A stretch of 64,000 nt of DNA from Acanthopleura granulata (Eukaryota > Mollusca > Polyplacophora > Chitonida > Chitonidae). Below, one piece after another: positions 1 to 13,800 of this stretch (positions are counted from its first letter, which is position 1; the number at the start of each line of letters is the position of its first letter). Where the stretch lies: positions 3,759,644 through 3,823,643 of the forward strand of contig JABBOT010000023.1 of assembly GCA_016165875.1 (NCBI GenBank). Reading direction: 5' to 3'. Below the pieces are notes generated by a model. It was given only the letters and a program-made list of their open reading frames with translations. It did not search any database and was not told the origin of the DNA. The translations under genes and the position numbers were made by a program.

Positions 1-91
1 CAGTTGGCTTTTACATACCGTAACCTAGATTGCACGTGACATGTATATATAACCAGTATGCGGAGTGTATGACATCGGCACAGTCTGTAAC

Positions 92-871
92 ATCAACATG
101 GAGTCAATATCAACACCAACTTAAGAGTCAATATCAACACCAACTGTAGGGTCAATATCAACACCATCATACGGTCAATGTCAACACCATCATAGGGTCA
201 ATATCAATACCAACTGTAGAGTCAAGATCAACACCAACATAGGGTCAATATCAACACCAACTGTAGAGTCAATATCAACACCAACTGTAGGGTCAATATC
301 AGCACCAACTTAAGAGTCAATATCAACACCAACTGTAGGGTCAATATCAGCACCAACATGGAGTCAATATCAACACCAACTGTAGAGTCAATATCAGCAT
401 CAATATAGTGTCAATATCAACACCAACTGTACAATCAATATCAATAACTGTACAGTCAATATCAACACCAACTGTAGAGTCAATATCAACACCAACACAA
501 AGTCAATATTAACACCAACCATAGAGTCAATATCAGCACCAACATGGAGTCAATATCAACACCAACTGTAGAGTAAATATCAATACCAAGTGTAGAGTCA
601 ATATCAACACCAACATGGAGTCAATATCAGCATCAATATAGGGTCAATATCAACACCAACTGTACAATCAATATCAATAACTGTACAGTCAATATCAACA
701 CCAACTGTAGAGTCAATATTAACACCAACCATAGAGTCAATATCAACATCAACATGGAGTCAATATCAACACCATCATGGAGTCAATATCAAAACAACAC
801 AGGGTCAATATCAACACCACCTGTAGAGTCAATATCAACACCACCCTGGACTCAATATTAACACCAGCACA
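92..871. repeat. 24-bp minisatellite (GTCAATATCAACACCAACTG type)
   Basis: About 32 imperfect copies of a 23-24 bp unit, core GTCAATATCAACACCAAC, followed by a variable TGTAGA, ATGGA, ATAGG or TTAAGA. A longer block (with CTGTACAATCAATATCAATA) recurs at about 427 and 660, so whole segments of the array were duplicated about 233 bp apart. Confidence 0.95.
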
Positions 872-2267
872 GAGCAAATGCCACAACTAACCAGTGTATT
901 TATTGCAAATTAATATAGAATTAGAGCCAATCAGTGAAAGATGAGTCCAACACATCTCCTAAAAACGGAATTCAGTCTTTCCTACATCTTCAAAAATTAT
1001 AACAAAAACATAGTGTGCAAGATTAATAAAACCTTGATTTCCTTTTTTCTTAAGATGAGCAATATCCTTTCACTCTTCTGTACTTTTAGCATTCAAATAA
1101 AATTATGTCAGTTCTCAAATAAAACCATCCGACAACACAGACTGTGCCACAGAAAAGAAAAGAAAACAAAAGATAAATAATCTGACACGTAAAAACACCC
1201 GTTAAAACAGTTTGTTTATCTTGTTGTCACCTAAAAATTATCTATTTATCAACTGTGATGGTGAAGTCCGAAAGACTCTTAGCAGTGATACTTTGTACAT
1301 TGCCTCAATTGTGGTGTGGGATATCAAAGTACATGATGCTACATATACACCTATATTATCATGTTCCTGCAGGTCCTGTCTTCATTTAATGTAGATAACA
1401 CTAATACGGGTCACCATGTAGTGTGACTTAAATAAGTCCTAAATCCTATGTGTTGATATTCACAGGTGTACAAGCCCTGATAGTTACACACAAAAATTTG
1501 GACACCTAAAACACATGCAATGCAACTGTAACTACTTGTCCCACATTTCTCCTGTATTCCTCATTCAACAACTGGAAATCAAGGAATTCATTTCAACTGC
1601 AAAACTTATGCACCAATCTGGCCGGTTTTTGACCTTCACCTGAGGTTACAAGAAAGTAACCTGATTTCTCCTTGGGATTTCTTCCTAATTTTCAAACAGA
1701 AGTTCCTTTTTCAGGCAAATTCATCCTAAAAACACCACCATTCTGTCTTCTCAAGTGATCTTTGAGTTGGTTAAAGGTACCTACTGTACAACACCTGGAC
1801 TAGCGCCTGCCTCCACTCAAAATTTTATCAAAATGGGGCAATACTTCGAACACTTACCGTGGTTACTGCACGCAGTCTAAAACCAACCACCAACGATCAT
1901 CACAGAATTCATTAAATATGCAACATGGATTAGGGTGGTTTTCAAAGTAAACCTACAAACGAAATTCTACGAAAATCAGACATTTGCAAAAGTTATACAT
2001 GTAGGCCTGGAAATACAAACGTCTTCTTACAAAGTTACACAATCTTAGGCAGGACCACCCTGCCCTTACCTTCATGTAAAATGAATATACATGAATACAG
2101 ATGGCATCACCACAAAGAAAACCCATATAATGTACAGATCACTGAACCGTACTGGGAGCTGAATAAATATGTCCAATATATGTATGTTTTCTGATGTTAA
2201 TTTGCATAAGGTTTGTATACATATTATAACAGTTTTCTATCACATGGTTTATTTGTTCTCAAACAAC
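872..2267. other. Intergenic, no gene seen
   Basis: AT-rich single-copy-looking DNA between the two left arrays. Short open frames here have no recognisable domain, biased composition and no splice support. Confidence 0.6.
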
Positions 2268-2722
2268 GTACATGCATGTACATCACAGGTCATAACGGTA
2301 CACAGTACATGTGGCTCCACAACATACATGCATGTACATCACAGGTCACAATGGTACACAGTACATGTGGCCCGCACAACATACATGCATGTACATCACA
2401 GATCATAACGGTACACAGTACATGTGGCTCCACAACATACATGCATGTACATCACAGGTCACAATGGTACACAGTACATGTGGCCCGCACAACATACATG
2501 CATGTACATCACAGGTCATAACGGTACACAGTACATGTGGCTCCACAACATACATGCATGTACATCACAGGTCACAATGGTACACAGTACATGTGGCCCG
2601 CACAACATACATGCATGTACATCACAGATCATAACGGTACACAGTACATGTGGCTCCACAACATACATGCATGTACATCACAGGTCATAACGGTACACAG
2701 CATACAAGGCTCCACAACATAC
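2268..2722. repeat. 56/57-bp satellite-like array with alternating A/B units
   Basis: Eight copies of GTACATCACAGGTCA-type units; successive starts alternate 56 and 57 bp apart, giving a 113-bp dimer. Type A has CATAACGG and GGCTCC, type B has CACAATGG and GGCCCGC. The order is A B A' B A B A' A. The long open frames across it follow from the repeat, not from coding. Confidence 0.95.
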
Positions 2723-4434
2723 GCAGAAATGGCCATAGCCTAATGGCCAAGACTAGCAGGCGTTCCTAAGAAATACATGGTTCCCATTCAAGAACTTAAC
2801 AATATTTCAAAGATATTCAAGTACCTAACCGCCGGTGTTTTAAGCACTATTGATAACCTTGAAGTTATAGCATATACTTACAGGTTCCTTCTAACAGTGT
2901 CCTTTATGAATAGACAGAAATATTTCACACAGGTATTTTAATTCTTTGATGGATTTTTCAGGAATTCCCCTTTATCAAATACCAGCAAGTCCTTGTAAGG
3001 TACAAATTAATCATTAAGCTAAGTAATCAGATAATACAATCAACAGGAATTTTCAGTCAAACACTAACAATGTTTATCTTTCTTAATTTCCTTTTTCACG
3101 GACACAAATACACCACTGATTCAAGAGCAACGGATTGCTTCTTCAAACCTCACTTCACACCAGTCATATACAAGTCAGTCAACTCTTATGATTCCAATGA
3201 CATTTATGTTTTTACAGGTTGGCAGAAAGATTGTGGTAATATGTATGGCACTGATGAGTGTTTTCACTTTACATGACCTCAAATAACTCAAGTACATATC
3301 AGTCAATCTATAATATTATCCTTTCTGTTTTTCCCACACAGGCATCGGACTCAACACAAGGATTATAAGTAATAAGTTATAATTTTAACGGCATATATGC
3401 ATATAAATGCATATCACAAAGAGTAACCAAATACCAGGGAGCTAGTCAATCTCACTGCCACAAATGTCTTCCAGACAGATTTTTGTCAGCATCTTACGGT
3501 GCAAGACAGCCTATGTGAGATTATCAGCACTTAAATTAAATTAGATTCCACATAAATCCCTGCCATGCCAATACTGTAACATTTCTGCAAATGAAGACAC
3601 CAACCACTGATGGCACAAAAAATTACAAGCCGTAATGTAATATCTGCTGCATGCCTGCAGATTTCACTGGGTGAACTTGATATACCAAGATACATACAAG
3701 TTCTCCATGTTCATCAAAGCTTCCAAGTGAGCTTGTTCACTCAGTTGTTATCTTTTGGTATTCACTTCATCCGCGCAAATGCACTATGATTTGAAGCTCT
3801 TCTGTGCTGCTGTAAGCAAGGCTGCTCTGTACCTGTCTGCAGTGCTTATATACATGTATGTGATTTTGACATTGAGCTACCACTGTATAAATTGAGCTGA
3901 GCAAATCACCTGAGTGACTGTGAGCCCAACGATACAACTGTATTTTACCTAAAATTATGACCATGGCCAAGGTACTCTCAGTGCCTGCGTCTGGTCAAGA
4001 GTTCTATCGATTTTAGAAAGTTTTTTTTTTTTTGTGCTTTGTTTGAAAGGTAGGATTTATTTATTTACTTATTTATACGAAGGCAGTCAGTTTTTTGTTC
4101 AGATAGGATGGTATCCTACCAGAAAAATGCAAGATCCTGCACCAAAAGTACCATTTCATGTCATTTATTTGCCCATTAGAAGGCAATGTTTGGGGGGGGG
4201 GGGGGGAAATTTTAGGTTATTTACAGTATGCCTGTTGTACCTTGCTGCCGACAGCGTAAAACTGACTATGCAAGCTGTACAGTGAGCTTCTGACTAGCAC
4301 TGTTTTAGCTGAGCTGATCAAATCATCTGTGTGACTATGAGCTCATCGTTACAGTTGTTTAGCCATGGCACTAATCAGTATTAGCTCAACAAGGCTGCAC
4401 ATTTGAGCCACAGTACAGCAGATTGTTCAGTGAC
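2723..4434. other. Downstream flank of DOP1, no gene seen
   Basis: Likely includes the DOP1 3' UTR. A TTTATT (AATAAA on minus) cluster at about 4051-4075 is a possible poly(A) region, though it looks like an old SINE tail. Confidence 0.5.
4192..4206. repeat. Poly(G) tract, 15 G
   Basis: Uninterrupted G run just downstream of DOP1 on the plus strand. A second T-then-G run (about 8 T then 12 G) lies at 8041-8060. Confidence 0.95.
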
Positions 4435-4436
4435 CA

Positions 4437-4525
4437 GCTCACTCAGCGATATCGCCTCACTCGGTGATATCGCCTTACTCAGTGATATCGGCTCACTCAG
4501 TGATATTGAATTGCTCAGCGATATC
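4437..4525. repeat. 18-bp repeat in the DOP1 3' UTR
   Basis: Five copies of CTCACTCAGTGATATCGC-type units starting about ten bases past the DOP1 stop. Each holds a GATATC palindrome. Confidence 0.85.
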
Positions 4526-4534
4526 AACGGGTCT

Positions 4535-4846
4535 TCAAGAAGCTGGCAGAAACTCCAGGAAGTCCCTTTCCACGGAGGCCTCTATGAGTTGGTGTGGAGA
4601 GCGACACTGCGTAGGGTAGAGGAGGACAGGGGAGCGGGAGATCTGGCTAAACTCGGGCACAGACTGCGACTTGGACATAGCCCCGTTCACGTCCAGATGG
4701 GTCTTTTTCTTGTGGCTGGTTTCCTGTTCTTGGAGCGTGGCCAGGGTGTTGAAGAAGGGCTGGAGTTCCACCAGGGAGCGCAGGTATGTCATAGTCAGCA
4801 GGGGGCTACCAGGCAGTCTCTGGAGGATTCCACAATCTCTGGGCAC
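4535..4846 (-). CDS. DOP1: DOP1 coding exon 26 (C-terminus)
   Basis: Residues 2361-2463 and TGA stop. [20 protein letters not shown] aligns with the vertebrate VRSMEQLLPFFNVLS segment. The end [16 protein letters not shown] matches the vertebrate -VEKDFLEG- tail. An 18-bp repeat array begins about ten bases after the stop, in the 3' UTR. Confidence 0.95.
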   Translation of the reverse strand: MPRDCGILQRLPGSPLLTMTYLRSLVELQPFFNTLATLQEQETSHKKKTHLDVNGAMSKSQSVPEFSQISRSPVLLYPTQCRSPHQLIEASVERDFLEFLPAS

Positions 4847-7800
4847 CTGGAAGGGGACAGTCAGGGCAGAGCTAACATTAGCAGTGTGCACTTTCCTACT
4901 CTTTAGTTTTATGACACTTCCTGATTGGTTAAAATTATTTCAGGAGGAGAGGCTGTGAACCAGTCAACTGTTACTTTGAACCCCAAAGGATCTAGTTATT
5001 GACCAGTCGTTAGCGAGAGCAGCAACTAGAGGTGACTGATGCGCTAGGACTGAACTTTTGATACACATCTGACGCCACATTTATCACTTGTCATCACGTC
5101 TCAAAACAGGACAAAAGATTTCACAGTACACACATGAATCTCATTCACTGTTGGACAGGAATGCTCTCAGCCTCATCCAATACTTGTCTCGTGACTGATA
5201 CATTTAACATTCTGCAGTTGGAGGTCATCTTTTATAGTATTCATTCATTTATTTGATGGCATTCATCAGAATTTATGTACTTATATACTGACAGCAATTT
5301 TTACACATGGAGAGAACTGGAGTTGTCAGACCTTAGGCAGACCACATACCTTTGGCAAGTTACGGACAATCTTTCTCTTGTGTGACATACACAGGTATAC
5401 CCTAATTCTTCAACCTTTTCAACCACTGCTGAAAGCAATGTTTCAGTATGTCCTTGGAGGACTGTAGGGCCTAGAGAAATAATTCTTAACAGTTTTATGA
5501 AGCTCATACGTATGGTGACACAAACAAATTATTTTTGGCTTATTTTTACAATAGCTGTTTGCATACATTACCCTTTAAAAACTGCTTTAGTGATTGAAAA
5601 GGTTGAAAATTTATAGTACACACTATATTGGTGAAAGACTAATGGGCCTTGCAATAACACTAGCCTATTATTGAGCCATTTAACATCACAATGGCCAAAG
5701 GAACAGTGAGAGCCTCCACGTCCAAGTTGGGGTTTGAACCGCAATCTCATGTATCCTAGCCATTGAAAGACAAGCAGCTCCCTGTACGTTATTACCTTAT
5801 TGTTGAGAAGCCTTGACACACGCACAATGTGTGGGACAAATGTAGGCTTGGTCCAGGCGTTTTCCCGCTTGCTGCCGTCCTCCTCTGTACAGTCTTCTCC
5901 GATGAATGCCCAGCGGTACCTACAGTGTCATGCAACTTATTATTTATTTATTTATTGGACTGATGTTTTATGCCGTACTCCAGAATATTTCACTTACAGG
6001 ATGGCGGTCAGCATTATGGTGGAAGGAAACCAGACAGAGCCAGGGGCAACCTACGACAATCTGTAGGTCGCTGGCAGACCTTCCCACATACATCCGGAGA
6101 AGAAGCCAGAATGCACTGGTTTTCAACTCACAGCGACCGCATTGGTGAGAGGCTCCAGAGTCATTACAGTGTGCCAGCGTGCTAACCAACTTAGCCACGT
6201 AGGCCCTCAACAACACATTAAACAACAGCACTGTCAAAGAATAGTAAACTAAGGTAGCATTATAATATGTCCAACCTGATGTCATCTTATACTGAGGCCC
6301 CTTGTTAAGCAAATGACCCATGTTAAAAATGGAGTGTAACAGAACAGCTGGTCCTAGTTAAGTATTAACCTCTTAACCGCTCCAAACATATTCTGTATCT
6401 AACGACCAGAGGTAATTGCATTTAATGTTTAATGTAAACATGCTGTAACTGTTATGTTTCCACATTAAATACAGATACAGGTGTTGTACTACATATATAT
6501 ATCTTCATGTGGAATGTAGACATATAGCAATCAGAGGAAACTGCCTTTCAGATGATGCACACTTTCTAGAACTGTGGTCTGTTCTTGCAAAATGGCAGAC
6601 TGATCCAAACTGTTCAGTAATGACAACATATCACACAAAACACCATTCTGCTTTCACAACAAAACATATCTATTAGAGCCATTAAGCAGTTTACTATAGA
6701 ACATTTGGTGACTTACAATTGGAACTGTGGTATGACATCAGCTGGCAGGGCCAGGGCTAAGTCCAGCAGCTTACAGGCACTCAGGTATAGCTGTAACCAG
6801 GCGGGGTTATTGTGGGCGTTCAGACCGTTGCCCAGGTGGGCCCAGGTGGAGTCCAGGGCAGCTATCCTCTGTAGCTGAGCTCTGCAAAAATGTCAGCAAA
6901 TTCACTGAAATATTTATATGTGTACATGTATGTGAAAACACAAGAGAAACATCAAGTATTCCTGTCTGAACGATATTTTGTCTTTGTCAGAACATAATTC
7001 AGATAAGGGGATTGGTTTAACAGGACATCACTTGTACATCTGTAGCATTGTTCCGTTGACTGGAACCTGCTGAATACCTCAAATCTCCAATGTACAAAAG
7101 TTTATCCTATAAACATTGTCACCTGATCACAGCATGTGGAGAAGTCTAGCATTTATTCTGTACATATATCTGGTCTCTTTAAATTATGTCATTCTTTCAG
7201 GAGATGCTAAAGGACATTTTTTCTCCACAAAGGGTTTCACAATTATGGGACAGGTTGAAAAGTAGCATGCAAAACAAGTCATCCATTTTCTCCTTTTACT
7301 CAAAACAAACCAAACCATAGGATGAAGTAAAAGCATGTTTTTTGCATGGGTTTCTGATGAAGTTATCATAAAAATGTACACAGACATCATAAAATCAGTT
7401 TTTCTTTCCAGAACACTGGACTACTGACACTATTTTTAAAGCTACCACTTGAGCTACACGCAATCATATGACTCTTGTCAGGTCATCACTTTCACAATCC
7501 AAGAAATGCATGCAAATTCACAGAGGCTGGAACAACCCTCAAAAAGTGAGAGTTGTCTTGCATTCTGTCCCTTGTTGTGTGAAGAAGTCCTGTTAAATGA
7601 CCATACAACAAAACTGACAGATGTACTCTTTTATATACATAATGGTTATTCTATTAATATTTATTTCATAGGTGGTAACAGGGTTCACAGACACACACCC
7701 ACCATCACATGAACTCATACATGCCTACCATACACTCTCAATTCTGTATACTTAAAATGTTGAAACCGAAAAACGAATACATGGAAATGACAAATTATCA

Positions 7801-10800
7801 ACAGTCCAGTCTTCATACAAAGACAATGGCCAAGAAACATGTCAAAGATCACAGACTGAAGTTAAAATCACAACACATATATACTTATACAATAAAATTA
7901 CACCAGAGTCAAGTGAAATGTAATAAATCTCAAAATATCATTATCAATTCTGTGCTGAGTAAATGAAAATGATGATGCTCATTCTCGGTTGTGGCAGTAG
8001 TTTTAACTAACTCAGATAAATAAAACAAAAATATATAATTTTTTTTTTGGGGGGGGGGGGAGCATATATCACTCATAGGGTCACTATTTTGTACAGCACT
8101 TTACAGGCTAGTATTTCTCCAATACTAGTATCCTATTTTATCACAGCCCATGACCACTAATACCATCTACAGACATGACTGAATATGACTGCATTAAAGC
8201 AGTCATAAGACAGAAGATAAAAAGAGGATGTCCCAGCATATAATAACAACCCATATCTGATTTTTTGGATAATCTACTCTTACATGTGAATGGTGTGGGC
8301 TGACCTTTAAGAGCATGTGAAGAGTTAATCTTAACCTGGCAAGCATTAACAGTGACGAGATCCATGTATCTGCATGTAAGTGAGCTGGATGACAAATCCG
8401 TACGATGAAAGCTTTTGGGTTGTGCGCCTAACCTAGATGTACAGCTGTTGGAAAAGCCTTGACAGAAAAATGAACATATACATGTACAGGTGGTGCATTT
8501 CCCATCTACATGTAGGATAGTTAATTAGGAAATCATGGACAGCCAAACAGGGTTAATGTCTTTACAGTGGGTTCATGAAACATTGTGGCCATTGACACAA
8601 TAATGAAACACAGCAGCCATGATCATGAAAACCTGTGGCCATGATCATGAAACACTACAGCTGTGATCATGAAACCGACTACATTCACATGCTTATGCAG
8701 TTAATAAAGGTGACCATGCCTGAAGAAAATTAGAGTTATGGAATTATTACTGTAGATCTATGCTCCTAATGTCATTTGTTACTTGGCAACTGGCTGCAGA
8801 GCCATTTCAAAGTTTAAACTACATGTACCTTAATTCTTCAACCTTTTCAAGCACCACTGAAAGCACTATTTGAGTATTTTCTTGGAGAACAGTTTTATGA
8901 AGCTTATAATAACTGTGTGGACAAATTGCCCTTGAAATTACTATTCTGAACAATGAATATCCTTATATCCTTTGAGCACCCACTAAATGCCAGCTGAGAC
9001 AAGAAAGTACAAGGTATTGCAAAACTAAAGTTGGATAAAAGATTTTGCAACTTATTTGTGAAGTATTCCCCTCAAAATTCCAAGTTGAGGACCACGTAAG
9101 GAACAGATAAAACTGATATTATCATCACACATGTCTGTAACATTTTACATGATGTATTTCTATACAATACTAAAAAGGCATAAACTGTCACGGCACACAG
9201 TCAAACAGAAGACTGACAAATATCATATGATCACAATTACGATGAAGTTCACACTTATCATCATGAATATCAGCTTAGGCTATTGACACAAATGAATAAA
9301 TGAACAAAACAGCAAGATATTTAAAAATCCACAAGAACACTTTAGATGATAATTAAATGAGCAAACAGAAGACAAGTGAAGCAAAGCAAAGTGAATGGAA
9401 AGCAAGCTGAGCTGGAGAGGTAGCCAACAAACCTGGACCTGGTCTTTAGCAGAAAGCTGATGTGAAAAAGTGGAAAGGTAAAATCATATATATATATATA
9501 TATATACATATGTATACCTTTGTTTATACAAACCAAAAAGAAATGAAGCTCCGGGATCCCGACAAACCACAAACAACTAATAGATAGGGAATGCAGGTAT
9601 ACAATGTAACCACAAGTACAGACAATGTCTCTCGAAACTTCATATTTAGAACGGAGACAATTTAATGAGAAATGTCACTATGAGAAGGCTGAAGACAATT
9701 TAGCCTTTTCGCTGCTAAACCTGTATATTTAGTCAACTGTTTCACTACTGCTATGTATCAGTGTTTTTGTACATGCATGTATGTATTACTCATTTTTCAA
9801 TGCAACTCATGGAGTGGAAAGTAAATTACATGTACTTCAATCCTTTTCAAGACACTGTTTATGTCAGAGCTATGATTTTCCCATCTGCAAGAATTCTTGT
9901 TCTCAGGTAAGGAATATTTGCAGCTAAATCACCCAAATGTCTAGCATCCATCATTCTATGAATACAAAACTCTTCTGTACAACACCAACACCACTTCAGT
10001 GATCAAAAATAACGGGGACTGACTGCATGGAGAAAATCTGTGCAGTCATTAATACTCAACCCATATATGAAATCTACATTTCCTGTCATTTAACAAATGT
10101 GCACATGCTTACATCGAAACCATTTCACCACATGTCTATCTGGAAGAGCTGGATACTTATTACACTATTCTACAGTCCTAATTCCGCACCACCCCTCAGT
10201 GGGAGGGTCACACCATGTCACAACATACAGGGATATACGTATTTAGGACAAGAAGGTAACGCCTAAAACATCTACACCATGTGACCAAGTAAACACTCAA
10301 AATGTGATACCTTTGTTGCTCCCTTTATGTACACAGGTGATACAGAAAGTGAGTGATGAAAAAAAGAGTGAAAAAAAAAACAATTTCACCAACTTGGAAA
10401 TGTTGTCAAAGATGAGCATTAAGCATTAATTATCAGACAAATCAGTTCGCTTCTTTCTTATGTTTAGTAAAGAAATACATTTTGGAATCAATACAAATGC
10501 AATTCATTCAATGTTTCATGTACAACTGATACTGCACCTGTCAATTCCATGGGATTTAAATTAAATGAAACCAGAATTTGCACTTGAAACATTTCTGTAA
10601 AATTAATTCAACCAAAGCACACACATGACACTGTTCAGGCACAAGGTCATCAATAATTGATGGATGAACTTTTTCTTTTTTGCATTGCTTTAGTAAGAAA
10701 AGGAATCCTGTTCCTGTAGTTAATAATTCAGCCATAATCTATCAGCCAGGAATACAAGGTACGTGGTCTTCGTGTATTCTAATGTCTCCACAAACTGTTG

Positions 10801-13800
10801 ATGTAAGACAAGGCTGACAAGGTGTAATTTGCCTTGCCCAATGCTCTGACACCATTTTGGCGTTGACAATTAAGCCTTGTGACGGATGCCATGTTCTAGC
10901 AGTGTTGAAGGTAAATCAGATGTCAATCTCTCAACTATCACATAAGCACAAGAAAAGCCAGGCCTGTCATCAACACAGTGAGCTGCAATGTCCAGTCATC
11001 CCATAACAAGCTGACAAAACCTTATTTGCACCATCTCCACAATGTCAAGGCTTGTACTCCCGTGTCTGTTAAAATACATACCAGGGCATCACTTGAACTT
11101 TTACTGTGGTATTCAATTTGCCTTTTCACATGTAGCCTGTAATGTGACAGATGCAGTATGTATGTATGCATGTATGCTTGGGTTTTATGTCGCACTCAAC
11201 AATTTTTCACTTTTAAGACAATGAACTTTGCTCTGGCTTGACCCCAGGTCTACCAACTCTGGGGCTAACGCTCTCACCACTAAGCCACCATGACAGTCTG
11301 ATATAGAATGAGTAAACTACCACATATATACCCATCATAGAGATGGGCATGTTTTCCCTCTTTAATTATACATGTTCCAGTGACATACATTCATGATGTA
11401 GATCACTCCTGAATAAAGATGAATTCTGTATCCAATTACATTACAGGCCACATGAAATCACTACAATACTACAATGATGGTTCAACCAAGAAGATGCTTC
11501 AATCTGAACAATTTGCACGGCTTGCCACTTTGGCCATGAAGCAAACTATTGTTTGGACAGAGAGAGAAAGGCAAGCAACCACTGGCCGAGTTACTTCACA
11601 TTCTCGGGCAGTGATGCATCGCCACTGGCTAAAACCATGAGCTGTCTCTGAACAGACAGTAAAGTTTGCCTCATCATGATTTGCAATGCACAGATGAGGG
11701 GTACATACCTTGACATTGTGAAATCTGTATTTGCACACCAAGGCACAGTGTGTGAGAGTAAAACGAAAATTGCAGCGGACAAATGGATTCTGACCACACT
11801 TTTGGTGGAAGACGCTGTAAGTGGGATTTTTTATGAACAAGTTTTATGTACGAGTCCTTACTTAAACTCCTCTGTTTCCGTAGACAACTCTTGTTCAATC
11901 TGTAAGAACACTTGCACCTAAAATGAAAATAATACACTGGTTACACACTTTATTTGCTTGATTGGTGTTTCAGGCCATACTCAAGAATATTTCACTTATA
12001 TGGCAAGTGAGTGCCTATGTCGAAATTGAAAACATCCTGAAAACTAGGATACTTTCATTTTTTCCTTTCAGCACAGCTCTAATACTTTTTCTTAATCCAA
12101 CCGTAAAAGACACAGATATCAAAATGTGCAGGTGAGACTAAATACCATGAGTGAGGCCATTTCTTTGAACAGTGTAACAATATTTGTCAGAATTTTAGAA
12201 TAGCACACTTTCCATCTAGCAGACCATACCTGACCCAACTAGATCACTCAAAGCACTTCTGATACTTCCAAAACAAAAAAATCAAATCATTTTTCTGGAC
12301 TTTTTTAGGAAGGTTTGGGAAAGATTTGTCTTCCTGGGGCCTGTTTAAAAACAGGGTGTAACTTATGTTAAATGTTGTTGCCATGGCGAAACATATTGTA
12401 GACATAGGTTGGCATGGTAGTTATGTTTGACAAAACTTTTCACCTTCTGAATAAAAGGTGCCTAAGATAAACGTTGCCTGTGAACACATTAGCCTATCAC
12501 AGAGGCTGTGGTCAGACTCACCATCTCTGTAATGATGGTAGGCCAGAGGGAGGTGAGGTGCTGAGGTGACATCCGCAGAATCAGCACCCGGAAGCACAGG
12601 AATACCTGGGACATTACGCTGGGTACCTGCGGCAGGCGCAGACTCTCTGACAGACGTTCTGAAACATACAAAGACAATTTACTTCTTATACAGACTAACC
12701 CCTTTTGCTGGAAAATAATCATATTTATGTTACAGAAGGTGTTTAGCTTTTGATACCTTAATTCAAAAATAATAATTTTTTGTCTAGTCACTGTTGTTTA
12801 TATTTGCACAGAAAATGTGGTAGAGTTGAAATTTTAGAACGTTGAAATGACGTCGCCCAAGAGTCGAACTAGGACTATGTTCTGATGCATGTGGGCCTGT
12901 CATTTTAGAGGCATTGACATGGCATGGCATGTAGTAGGAAAATCTAAAGTACAACAGAATAAATACGGAAGACATTAATTCAAGCATGCTTCCCTGCCCC
13001 TCACTTTGTTGTTACAGACAATCTAACGCGCATTCTGTAGTACTGAGTAGTTTAGACCTACTCACAGTACAACCAAAGGAAAATTTGAAAAATCTGGTGA
13101 AAATAAAAAAAAAAAGAAGAATAAATGACATCATGACAGTGGAAAGAAAGTGATCACCAAATCTGAATACTTTTTCTTACTGGTAATTAGTTTTTGAGAT
13201 ATCTTACTAATATTATTAGATCACACAAGACATGCCAGCACACTGACAACACCTATCTACAGGCAGATACAAATGAGAGACACCGTCCTGTATTCATAAG
13301 GGAGTATTCATTATTCAAACATAATGAACCCATAAAGTGTGAGTGTGTCGGCAAGTGAGCACTGACCTTGTATATCTGGCATGTTCCTCTGGTACTGATC
13401 TGGCTCACTACAGAACAGCGTGAAGGCCAGTCTCTTGAGGAGGAGAGTGCGCTGTTCAAACTCCTGGTCCTTACTGCTGAATAGGTTCAGGGAGCCAGCC
13501 TGTACCACCGTCACACGACCTGAGACAAGAGGCAAGAGGACTAGTTTCAAACTTGCCATCAAAAGTACAGAAGACATGTTAATTAGCTGTGCCTGATCTA
13601 GGATAAAAGTCTGGACATGCATCCAACCTGAAAAAGCGTACGTTTTATAAGGTAACAACTGTTCAAGTCTGCTTAACAGTCAATGTGAGGCCATCAAATC
13701 AGGCCCTGCTTAGTATGCGCTGTAACGTATAATTTCACAGACTTTTTCAGCAACTAAATCACCTTACTGTATGGAATGTTGGTACTGAAGGGTGACTAGC

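Noticed and set aside
2213..2743. Several overlapping 70-107 codon open frames with repeated CMYITGHNGTQYMW-like text
   Set aside because: They are frames through the 56/57-bp array, shifted every 113 bp; no splice sites, start context or family match.
4403..4906. Plus-strand 167-codon frame with Ser-Asp-Ile repeats
   Set aside because: It is the antisense shadow of the last DOP1 exon plus the 18-bp repeat.
12340..12480. GGGGCCTGTTT-type block considered as the end of a DNA transposon or another SINE
   Set aside because: No second copy or inverted partner was seen in the window.
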